From Chromera velia (lineage: Eukaryota; Sar; Chromeraceae), in the NCBI GenBank assembly GCA_018398765.1, contig JAHBMJ010001136.1, forward strand, positions 1 to 35,226: DNA of 35,226 bases. Reading direction: 5' to 3'. This document shows positions 21,101-29,100 of the stretch, one piece after another (position 1 is the stretch's first letter; each line of letters opens with the position of its first letter). A program made the translations under genes and the position numbers. The notes beneath the pieces were generated by a model, which worked only from the letters and a program-made list of their open reading frames with translations, had not been told where the DNA came from and did no database searches.

Positions 21101-23175
21101 CACAAATTCAGTCAGTCAGTCAGTCAGTCAGTTAGTCAGTCAATCAGTCTGTCAGCCAGTCAGTCAATCAATCAGCCAGCCAGTTAGTCAGTCAGTCAGC
21201 AAGTCAGTCAGTCAGGCAGTCCAGCCGCCAGGCAGGCTGGCACGCAGAAGTCCTGTCACATGACCGTACAGTAGGCAGATTTGAGACTTTGGTGACAACC
21301 TTTTTGAGGTACGGGCAGAGTAATCCTGTGCTAGCAATGCACACACGGGTGAAAACGTTGAACATGGTTTTGCAGGTGGGACGCGAATTTTCTTCTCCGA
21401 CGACTTCTTCTCGTTGTCGTTGTGTCCTTCGTGCAAGGGGATGGGAGACGAAGAGCGCTTGCAATCGGCATTCTGACACTCACCCTCACAGCCCAGATGG
21501 CCTTCGAGTAGGTCAACGTGCCTCATTTTAAAGATTTTGGCTTCTTTTCCTTCACCCTTCTGACGTTGCAGACAAATTGGATTGCGAGGCAGGGAGAAAG
21601 AACACTTCCCGTACTACTTCACTCTGGCACTTTGACTCCTGTCACTTTTGTGTGTATAGTTTTAGACCGATTCGATTCGTTTTTTCTTTCGGTTTTGCCT
21701 TCCTTCCTTTCTTCCTTCCTTCTTTCCCTCCCACCCTGTGCCTGTCTGCCTACCTTCTTGCAGACCTTTCCGACGGCTGCTCGACAACCTCTGTGAAGTC
21801 TCCTGCCTTGCAATTCTCATCTTCCTTTGTGGACTGAGAAAGAATGCACAGGCAAGTTCCTCTCCTTTCAATGACACTCCAACCAAGTTTCCCTTCGAAT
21901 GACCTTATTCGAGCCATTTTTTCTTTCCCATGCTGCTTCAGAACGTGCTTTCGCGTCTTCCAAATCTTACGAAGGGTCACCGCCACATGATTCAATTTGA
22001 AAAGGCCCGCATGCGCATTTGAATCCTCCCACTTTGGGTGTGTGCGGATGCTCTCAGGTGTCAAGAGCAGAGGCATCTCAGGCTTCTGGGGCAGAAGGTG
22101 AAGGAGGAGAAATCGTAAGTCGGGACCCATTTGTAGGTGGTTGGCGGTCTGTGTTGGCTCAGAGAGGTCTGGTCGGAGAGGGCATTTGAATAAGTGGGGG
22201 GGCCGAACATGAAGAGACAGAGGGACAAAAGGACAGAGTAGAAGAAATACTGAACGCCGGCCACGTTAAGCAAGCCAGCGGACGCCATAGGGACAAACAG
22301 ACAGAAAGGCAGACGAGCAGGCAGACAGACGGACGGACGCAGGCAGAGAAGGCGAAGGAGAGGCAGATGGACAATTGTCAATGAGCCGTCGACAGAGAAT
22401 GGACCTTACCTCCTTTTGTGATTCCCCGTTTCTATGCGAATTATTGCAGGACGTCATCGGTGTGAGCATCCTCCTCGCGGTCCCTTACGTCTTCCTCGTC
22501 ATTCACTACGGTAGGCCGACGTATCCCATCCTGGCCGCATCGACTTTTCTGACAGCATAGTCTACTGCAGTGCTGTGCTCTACAACGCATCCCTTCGCTC
22601 GTTCCTTCTCTTTGTAATCTGTTTGCAGCCAGAATCAAGAAAAGTCTCCTTTCGATGGCGTCATTCTATAGCTCCTCATCGTTTCTTTCCTTGCCTTTGC
22701 AGCTGGCCGTGCGAAGGACGCGCTAAGCGGCAGCGCCAGCAACAGCAGGTCAGGGTCGCAGGACAGATCCGTTGACTTGAAGAAGGAAGTCGAGGCAGAT
22801 GACGACACAGACAAGAACAAAGGCACGGGCCAAAGGGACCTCAACGAGAGTGTTCCTCGTGTCCTTCCGGTCTCTGAGTCACAGACCGCTCAGCAACTTG
22901 AAGAGTCGCAGGAGGCAGTCGGGAACCGGGACCCGGTCCAGACTCAGGCAGAATCTCAGGGGGAAGGCGGGATTCCCGTCGGTCCTTCAGACGAGCCGAC
23001 AGAGGGTGGAGAGGCGGTTGCAAGGAGGGAGGCACTCACGGACTCAGGCTTGCGGGATTCCGAAGCCAGAGAGAATGCAGAGGGGGCCAAAGGTCTGCAG
23101 AATGATCCAGGGGGGCCACCTGACACGAGGGGCTCTAACGGAGCGGAGGGTCCTGCGGATAAATTTCCACCCTGA
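3413..23175 (+). CDS. Giant secretory-pathway membrane protein: signal peptide, ankyrin, beta-helix, Cys-rich, multi-TM
   Basis: I model one gene of 37 exons, 8,424 coding nt, about 2,807 residues. Exons: 3413-3988, 5881-6158, 6530-7584, 8745-8968, 9527-9705, 10019-10130, 10498-10769, 11031-11079, 11591-11800, 12227-12355, 12694-12786, 13071-13127, 13258-13437, 13692-14167, 14382-15045, 15212-15635, 15735-15967, 16130-16449, 16769-17040, 17141-17211, 17292-17372, 17425-17528, 17697-17791, 17888-18024, 18334-18455, 18566-18650, 18772-18832, 19146-19220, 19518-19804, 20040-20123, 20302-20870, 21376-21507, 21572-21610, 21764-21851, 22058-22114, 22450-22510, 22703-23175. Phases agree at every junction as modelled. 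Least certain are exon 4's acceptor, exon 12's end (13106 or 13127), exon 21's donor, exons 25-27 and a possible extra exon near 11853. Domain order: signal peptide (1-24), ankyrin-like (about 193-1140), linker, beta-helix (about 1400-1960), Cys-rich (about 1960-2210), TM region (about 2225-2650), acidic tail. The function is unknown; the architecture suggests a surface receptor or adhesin. Confidence 0.72.
4371..4533. repeat. (GAAC)n/(GAAA)n/(GAAAGCAA)n purine tract
   Basis: Four GAAC units lead into GAAA units, then an 8-base GAAAGCAA higher-order unit repeated about seven times, then GAAA units again. The tract is almost pure purine on the plus strand for about 160 bp. Confidence 0.95.
4732..4780. 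repeat. (CA)n-(CG)n dinucleotide tract
   Basis: About 17 CA units pass directly into about 8 CG units. This alternating purine-pyrimidine sequence can adopt Z-DNA. It is complementary to the tract at 5706-5761. Confidence 0.95.
4873..4906. repeat. (GACA)n microsatellite
   Basis: About eight GACA units, set within a wider region of scattered CAGA and GACA sequence. Confidence 0.95.
5205..5640. repeat. Long (TTTC)n/(TTCC)n pyrimidine tract
   Basis: About 430 bp of nearly pure pyrimidine made of TTTC and TTCC units in blocks, with two short TTTAATT interruptions near 5393 and 5472. On the minus strand it reads GAAA/GGAA, so it is complementary to the GAAA tract at 4371-4533. Confidence 0.95.
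5706..5761. repeat. (GC)n-(GT)n dinucleotide tract
   Basis: A GC run followed by a GT run, the reverse-complement order of the CA-CG tract at 4732-4780. Confidence 0.95.
5881..13437 (+). other. Exons 2-13: degenerate ankyrin-repeat region
   Basis: Twelve exons encode about 945 residues of helical, ankyrin-like sequence. The clearest repeat spans exons 5 and 6: [10 protein letters not shown] joins [15 protein letters not shown] across the 9706-10018 intron, restoring the TPLH(I)AA...G..VKVLLEYGAD consensus exactly. Others are weaker: [20 protein letters not shown] (exon 2), [20 protein letters not shown] and [18 protein letters not shown] (exon 3), [18 protein letters not shown] (exon 9) and [14 protein letters not shown] (exon 10). 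Exon 3 is the largest in the gene (1,055 nt). The long introns 7585-8744, 11080-11590 and 11801-12226 may hide small exons. The likely role is protein binding. Its position after a signal peptide is odd, because ankyrin repeats usually face the cytosol. Confidence 0.65.
8969..9526 (+). repeat. Intron 4 with (AGTC)n/(TCTG)n/(AGGC)n tetranucleotide arrays
   Basis: The intron starts GTCAGT after GCGGAG and ends TTGCAG. From about 9121 to 9475 it is built of AGTC, TCTG, GACT and AGGC tetranucleotide units. These arrays contain many GTCAGT hexamers, identical to the intron's own donor. Confidence 0.85.
13692..15045 (+). other. Exons 14-15: linker between ankyrin and beta-helix regions
   Basis: Exon 14 (13692-14167) begins with a last ankyrin-like helix pair ([18 protein letters not shown]) and then becomes polar and Glu/Arg/Ser-rich. 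Exon 15 (14382-15045) continues with charged, low-complexity sequence around a segment (LALRHIFIG) that already looks like beta-helix strands, and ends in [11 protein letters not shown]. The exons join in phase 2 (AT plus T). I see no obvious membrane segment here, so by sequence alone the ankyrin and beta-helix regions would lie on the same side of the membrane. Confidence 0.6.
15212..17211 (+). other. Exons 16-20: parallel beta-helix (pectin-lyase-like) region
   Basis: Exons 15212-15635, 15735-15967, 16130-16449, 16769-17040 and 17141-17211 encode repeated short strands with the signature S.F..N....GGA. Examples are [49 protein letters not shown] joined to [24 protein letters not shown] and [12 protein letters not shown]. 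This is the repeat pattern of right-handed beta-helix proteins and polymorphic membrane protein or adhesin-like repeats. The NCTFR/NNSA repeat is interrupted by an intron after AG and restored exactly by splicing, which supports the model. A G homopolymer of about 10 lies inside exon 17 near 15880-15890 and is a place to check for sequencing error. The likely role is extracellular carbohydrate or protein binding. Confidence 0.75.
17292..19220 (+). other. Exons 21-28: Cys-rich ephrin-receptor-like/GCC2-GCC3-like region
   Basis: Eight small exons encode spaced Cys motifs: [48 protein letters not shown] followed by [15 protein letters not shown], and [15 protein letters not shown]. The C..C.PG...C spacing resembles the GCC2/GCC3 and ephrin-receptor-like Cys-rich modules that often sit just outside a membrane region in protist surface proteins. 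Phases are mutually consistent. Two choices exist for exon 25: a GTACGA donor at 18456, which lets exon 26 read [11 protein letters not shown] and EACPPPSDD, or the GTGGAA donor at 18481. I favour the first because it keeps the Cys pattern. The donor of exon 21 is weak (GTCTGA at 17373), giving a 52-nt intron. Confidence 0.65.
20871..21375 (+). repeat. Intron 31 with (AGTC)n/(AGGC)n arrays starting at the donor
   Basis: The intron opens GTTAGTCAGT and moves within a few bases into AGTC and AGGC tetranucleotide arrays that last to about 21230. The acceptor is TTTTGCAG at 21368-21375. Open frames through the array (Ser/Gln/Arg/Val polymers) are repeat artefacts. Confidence 0.85.
21852..22057 (+). 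other. GC-AG intron 34
   Basis: Exon 34 ends AATGCACAG followed by GCAAGTTCC, the classic AG/GCAAGT context of the minor GC-AG intron class. The acceptor is GCTCTCAG and both sides are phase 0. No usable GT donor is nearby that would keep the frame. Confidence 0.6.
22703..23175 (+). other. Exon 37: acidic, polar C-terminal tail
   Basis: After the last membrane span, the final exon encodes about 157 residues of disordered sequence rich in Ser, Gln, Glu, Gly and Asp, ending DKFPP and a TGA at 23173-23175. Its length and composition fit a cytosolic or lumenal disordered tail. It follows a TTTGCAG acceptor in phase 1. Confidence 0.7.
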
Positions 23176-23377
23176 ACTGTGGGAGGCCATCCCACCTGCA
23201 TGAGTCAGACTCTCACTGAGCCCGTGTTTCCTGAACGGATTCTCCGGTCGCTTTAGCCTGCGTGCGCACAAAGTCCCCGTGCATGCGCGTCTTCGTGAAT
23301 CAGTGACCTCAAGATTCAAGGCAGAGCCCAGTCTAAAACTGATAATCAATCATGGGTTGGCGGCAAAAAAAATTAAA

Positions 23378-23434
23378 AGCATGTTGGGAACTTTATTTAG
23401 CATGATATTGGGAACTTTATTTAGCATAACATTG
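23378..23434. repeat. Short tandem repeat in the AT-rich island
   Basis: Two units of 21 and 24 bp share TTGGGAACTTTATTT and start AGCATG; a partial third unit starts AGCATAACATTG. Confidence 0.85.
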
Positions 23435-23524
23435 TAAGTAAGTATAAGCGGCGTACTAAAATAGAAGCTAGTTTTTACTAGTCTCGCTTTAGGAATTATT
23501 TAGGGGTTACATTTATATCACATT

Positions 23525-23543
23525 TAACTTAGTCACTAAGTTA
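23525..23543. other. Perfect 8-bp inverted repeat
   Basis: TAACTTAG and CTAAGTTA are separated by TCA. The hairpin lies inside the AT-rich island, with no gene beside it to assign a role. Confidence 0.7.
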
Positions 23544-25249
23544 GCCACCTAATTGTCAGTAAATACATTAAGAATTACACATAATAAAATTAAGCGCATA
23601 ATGATGTTAAGACTGTCATAAACGTTTTAGCTTTTGTTTCATAAGATTTTTATGGTAATTGACAGTCTGTGCTAGAAGTTTTTAATACAGTACGACCAAT
23701 TAAATAATAACTTGAAGTACGGAAACTATGTCCAGAACTATGTACACTTTGTTGCTTCAATTCATAAAGTACCACAAAGCAAGATACTGAAGTAATATGA
23801 TACTAGCCCAGGCCCCAGGCTGAGCCTCACTGTCAATTATTGATCGCTGGTCAACTAGCAGTAGTAGGTTAATGACTATGAATTCGACTATACTTCAATA
23901 ATTTAACTTAGCATTTTACGTTTCTTTGTTTAACATTTGACCCTTGCTACAACACAGAAATACCATTCATATAATTTTTATTCATTTTATTTGAGTGTTT
24001 TCATAACTGTTTTTTTTTTTTACCACCTTTTTAGAAAAACACACAGATTCTCTGACACATGCAGGAGCAAAGTGTATCAAAAAAATATATTAAGTTTGTA
24101 TTAAAGTCGACGACTTAGGCTTATCAGAAGTTGGTGTACAGCCTGCATGACTGCGGTATCCTCACTTTTCAAGGAGACCAGCGCTCATGCTGAAAAAGTG
24201 TTTATTGAAGAACTGTCAAGAATGGGCTTCACGCTTTTCAATCAACTACTTTACCGCGCCTCATAGTACAAAGAGACCCACCCACAGTTAGACCACGGTT
24301 TTGATTGCTTCAGGAGGGAATAGGATAACCTCATTGCTACAAAATCATGTTACTTTGCATGCCTCTTTCAAGCTTGACTCACCCGGGTCTCAAACCCTCT
24401 ACAAAAAAAAAAGAGACACTCAACAAGACTCGATGTTGCTTTGCATATTATTCAAGGCTTCATTCAGTCACCGGTCTGCCTGCACACATTTGGAATCGGG
24501 CAAGTCTAAGTTCTCCGACGCAACGACAACACCTCCATTGACACTGTCCGCGGCACTGTCCTTTGCATAGACGTGATGCAATTCGATTTTGAGAAGGCCC
24601 TTTGGACTGCAGAAGTGGGCCCGGTGCCGACATATGTGACACAGCTTTCGGGGATTTTTCATGTTTCTCGATCCGTGGGTTCTCTGTGGATCAGTGTATG
24701 CCCTCTCGGTCAATCAAAAACCCGGCCACCTCTCCGTCTTCTTCATTGATTCCCCGGTCAAAAAAACTCACAAAAAAAGCACCATACAAGCACAAAAGCA
24801 CACACAGTCATCAACAAAGAATAAATCAGAAGAGATGAGAAGAGGGGAAGAGAAATGAGAAGAGACAGGGAGAGTGGAGGAAGAGAGGAGAGACGGCAAA
24901 GAGTACAGTCAGGAAGTTCATGCAAACGAAAAAAGAGATTGACAAAATTGTTGTGTAAATGTGCAGGGGAGAGAAGACAAACAAACAAGCATGCGAAAGA
25001 AAGGACAAAAGTAGAAGTACAGGAAAAGAACAATCCATTTACTTTGTCGTAACCATCCGATGGCTTTTATATGATCACTTCTCTGATCCACAAGATGTTT
25101 TTTCTGGAGACAGAGTCTAACAACTGCAGTAGAGAGACTTCCTTAGACCCGCACAATCCTGTAGACCCCCGCACCCACCGCCCCATGCGAAACACATGCA
25201 GAACCTTCTTGTACAAATGTTCTCTTTCTCTCTCTCACACACACACGCA

Positions 25250-25252
<3 letters not shown>

Positions 25253-25285
<33 letters not shown>
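25253..25285. repeat. (CT)n microsatellite
   Basis: A CT run of about 30 bp lies immediately downstream of the stop codon of the minus-strand gene. On its transcript it would be a GA run at the start of the 3' UTR. Confidence 0.9.
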
Positions 25286-25290
<5 letters not shown>

Positions 25291-25292
25291 TG

Positions 25293-26160
25293 TCACATGT
25301 AGTCAAGGACAAGGCGATCCGCCACTGCGTCTCCGATCTGTTTCGCAAACTGTTTGATCAGTCCGTCGGCGGCTCCTGCCTCGGCGGCGATGCGGACGAA
25401 TTGGGAGGCCAGCACGGAAGCGTCGGGGGAGACGTGGAAGGAGCCCCCCCCGTCCTGAGCAAGTCCCTCGAGTGCATTCCGGTCAGCACTCCCGAAAGCG
25501 AACGTGTGGACCTGCAGGCCCCTGCTTCTTCCGAACTGACGCTGAATCTGTTGCATCTCCGTGTTGCCGGGGGCAGAGCTGCAGCTGCATCCGTCAGACA
25601 TGAAGAGGAGCATTGGAGTGAGTCTCGGGTCCGCGGCCTGGAGTTGTACGAGGGCTTCGGAGAGGGCAGGCCCGAACATGGTACCGCCCCCTGTGTACCG
25701 CAGGCTGGCGCTGTTTGCAGCAGTAAGCGTGGCCTGTGAAAGTTGCGTCTGTGCTGTGCTGTCAAAGACCACGACGCTGACTGTATCGAGGGCCTGCCCC
25801 TGATTACCCCCCATCCGCTTTTGCACAAAGAGGCGGTAGGCGTTCATCACCCCAGTCCACGGTGAGCCTGACATCGAGCCTGCGTGCAGAAACAGACAAA
25901 AAAGACAATTCATCATCATGACGGTGGCTTAGATCTCTTCAAAATGGACAGAAGAGAGGCGGCAGAAACGAGAGCAGGAAATAAGTGCAAAAGACACAAG
26001 AAAGATGTACAAAACAGTAATGGAAAAGAGACTTACGAAAGAGAATCAAAATCACGAGAAAAGAGAGAAGAACAAACTGCAGCTTCTCGAAAAAACGACG
26101 GAGCTGTTCTCAACTTACCGGAAGCATCGAGGACGAAGATGATGTGGAAGGCTCCTCTGA
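25293..26160 (-). other. C-terminal VWA domain with intact MIDAS, split by an intron
   Basis: The first strand FHIIFVLDASG ends exon 26800-26119, and SMSGSPWTGVMNAY begins exon 25879-25293. Splicing GATGCTTCCG to GCTCGATG restores D-A-S-G-S, the metal-ion-dependent adhesion site. Further VWA marks follow: SVVVFDSTA, GGGTMFGPALSEAL with the conserved Thr, and LLFMSDG with the conserved Asp. The protein ends shortly after, in RLVLDYM. This domain should bind Mg2+ and a ligand carboxylate. Confidence 0.85.
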
Positions 26161-29100
26161 TTTCTGTTGTGCCTGGATCCTCCGAGAACAGGTTGATGGC
26201 CTCTGGCCGGGTCTTTTCCTTCTTGTCGAAGTCGAGGGAGTTATGCGCAGATCTCCAGGCCTGAAACATCTTCTGAGTGGCTGTGGCCTTCACGTGGCAC
26301 ATAAAGGGGCGGACGTGCTTCTGCTCGCAGAGACGCCGAATGACTCCCTTCACGGACAGACCCTTCGGGTGTGTGGGATGGTCGTCTCTCATGTCCGACC
26401 CGCAACACTCGGGACCGTGTGCGGGCGCGTCTCCGACAACAACGAGAAAACGCACTCGAGCAGACCATGAGAGAGACGCGGCAACGTCGAGAGCCCCCGT
26501 GACATCCTCTGGGAGGTCCCCCCCCCCCTCTGCCACCAGACCCTGGACAAAACTGTTCACGCTCTGCCTCTGTGAGTCCATAAAGCCCTTGTCGATGCGT
26601 CTGGTATCTTCGAGAGACCCTGCAGGCTCCTCGAAGGGGGAAAAGTCGTGAGTCTCAAACTGCTTGGCACCGTCAGAAAAGTCCCTGTAGGCAACTACGG
26701 CAAACCTCCACACGATCATCGACGGGAACTGCTCCGCTACCTTCTCGGGGACGTCGGAGACTAGACGCATGATCTGCTGCTTTGCTGCCTCGATCCAGGC
26801 CTGCACAGGGGGAAGGGGGCTTGTGGGGGCGGTACATCGCGTCTCTTGGAGATGATCTCTGTCAGGTCTTCTTGAGAGAAATCGGGAATCTGGCGGAGTA
26901 CAAAACGGGTTAAGAGGGAGGGAGGGAGACGCTTGCGACCTCCATAGGAAGTTGGGTTTTGGGTTGCGATGAAACGGAAATCGGGGTGCATATCCACCCA
27001 CTCCATTCGGCCTGGAATGCGGACACGAGTCTGTCCATCCAAAATGGGCAGCAGAGCAGAGAGGACGTCAGGGGATGCCAGGTTGAGCTCGTCTGCAAGG
27101 ACCCACTGCCCAGTTCGGAGAGCCTCCACCAATGCTCCAGGGACAAACCTGACAGTTTTGCCATCAGGAAGGTCAGATCCGAAGAAATCCGTGAGGCTTG
27201 TGGACTCTGTCACGTTCACACGCGCAACATCACGAGACCCAAACCACGCGAATCGAATTTCAGACACGACCGTCGACTTCCCCACTGACGCGGGACCCTC
27301 CAAAAGCAGACAGCGGCCGCACAAAAGACCCGCCTGCACAGCTTGGATGTGGGACAGCCGTCCGGGAGGAAGCACGTAAGTTTCGCTGCCTGTAAAAAGC
27401 GAATCCTCCGCCAGGCCCACACAGGAGTCCCCCAGTTTCAGCTCCGTGCGAACCGCTGTTTGCATTTTATCGACAACTGCTGCAGGAATACCCGCGGCTC
27501 CCGCTTCATCTGCCCCCTGTCCCCCCAGCACGACGAGGAACGCACTGAAGAATGTCTCTTCCGTTTTCACGCGAGGCTGTCCTTGTCTCTCTCTGCAGAG
27601 ATCAATCTGGAAAGCACACGAAAGAAGAGACTCAAGGACACGGAAAGAGACGGCATCGACGCCCTGTTCCTCCGCGATGATGCAGATCACCCTCAGGGCG
27701 CTGATCACTCTGTTGAAAGTGGTGGCGTCCTCCTTGGCAGAAGGGAGGAGAGCCGACACGAGGGCCCGAACCTCTGCATTCCACCCCTCTGCATCCTTGC
27801 AGGGCTAGGGAGGTCCTCCTTCAGGACTGCAGTGCAACGGTTGGCGACAGCAGGCGAGAGCTCCTCTGAGAAGGGGAGAGGTCTCCCTCCCCTCGGGAGA
27901 GAAATGGTCGCAAAGACACGGAACCGCTTACCGATTCTTTCCGGGTGTGTTTTTCCTTTCTCCGTCAGAGTCAGAGAAGGAGGCACTTCCAGGACCGGAT
28001 TCAATTTTTCCAAAAGGCCGGTGTCTGCTAGATTCAAGGACTCAAGGAGAACCGCCCCGTCTTCTGAGATGGCCTCAGTCACCACCCCATTCCTCCAGAC
28101 TACCTCCACACCCCCAGAACCTCCCGGCGGCTTCCGAGGCACATAACCGCCAATGATCTCCGCCAGCTCTGTGTCTGGAGTGAGAAGCGTCTGACTGCAC
28201 TGCAGGTCGAGCAGCTCACAGAGAGATGTGAGCGCACGAGACGCACCACACCCGGTGGCACCGACGAGAAGAGGAGGAGAGCGCATCTGGAGAGCTCGAG
28301 CGACTTGATGCCAAGTGCGGAGGAGACGGGGAGTGAGTGCGAGGGGCTTGTCAGGTGTTGTCTGAGCCTTCAAGACCTCCTCTTCGATCTTCTCCCTCTC
28401 TACCCCCCACTCTGCAAAATGACTGCAGAAGGCTTCAATGATCCGATCTCGTGCGTCAGGATGTCGGACCTTGGATGCGTACAGAGAAGCACCCAAGATA
28501 CCCCAGTCCTCTGCTGTTTTGATCTTTGGAATACAGGCGGAGACCCAGGAGAACAGCCAGCGGTCACATGACTCATACAGCCCAGCATCCTGCAGAAATT
28601 CTTTGTCGAAGAGAATCTCCAGAGTCGCGGCGTGACTCCAAGCCGTGGCCTGCACGACGGCCTCCTCGAGATCGTTGTGCTCTTCCCCGAAAAGAGGTCG
28701 TCCGGCCGTCAGGCTATCGATCAGGTCACGCACGCGCACCTGCATCTGGAGGTCCACTTCCGAACTCTCTCCCAGGTTCTGACCGACACTGCACAGACAC
28801 CAGCAGGATGGAATGGAGGGGGACAGAGAATGAAGAATCGCATCGACAGAACTCCTTGGTAAGAAAGACAAATGCACAATTGAAGAGAGAGGAACAGAGA
28901 AAATCGTGGATGGGTGAAACAAACAGAGAATTCAAGGTTGTTCATGGACACAAAAAACAGTCTGGAGCAGAGAAAAATTCCCCAGAAAAAAAGTGCCCTG
29001 TGACCTTGAACCACAACCCACGTGTATCTTCCAATGCGGAGAAATCCTGGTTTGATTTCCCACTCGATGCCTCCCTCCTTCGACACAGGGGCCCAGACTT

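Larger units (their letters stand above)
19518..22510 (+). other. Exons 29-36: multi-span membrane region
   Basis: These exons encode about eight to nine hydrophobic spans: [32 protein letters not shown], a short LDLLFFPLW segment, [96 protein letters not shown] and [15 protein letters not shown] loop with two cysteines (RCQDL and [10 protein letters not shown]) precedes the PIG-containing span, and a Glu/Asp-rich loop sits near 20385-20510. Exon junctions restore [11 protein letters not shown] (20870/21376) and [11 protein letters not shown] (21610/21764), which strongly supports those introns. The pattern resembles the membrane tails found after Cys-rich domains in many protist surface proteins; transport or signalling activity is unknown. 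Confidence 0.7.
23176..25252. other. Tail-to-tail intergenic region with AT-rich island
   Basis: This spacer lies between the 3' ends of the giant plus gene and the minus-strand AAA+/VWA gene. From about 23340 to 24290 it is much more AT-rich than its surroundings and has no open frame above 60 codons on either strand. It holds a tandem repeat (23378-23434) and a perfect short hairpin (23525-23543). The part from about 24300 on has ordinary composition and is probably 3' flank or UTR of the minus gene, ending next to a CT run. No gene seen. Confidence 0.6.

Noticed and set aside
20880-21263. Ser/Gln/Arg/Val-rich extension of the TM exon
   Set aside because: The donor at 20871 and the acceptor before 21376 restore NWWDANFLL exactly; the repeat frame is intronic.
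23340-24290. Mitochondrial or plastid gene fragment in the AT-rich island
   Set aside because: No recognisable organelle coding or RNA sequence could be read; kept only as an open question.
25071-25739. Plus-strand 222-codon frame opposite the VWA exon
   Set aside because: Antisense shadow of the C-terminal VWA exon plus a CT microsatellite.
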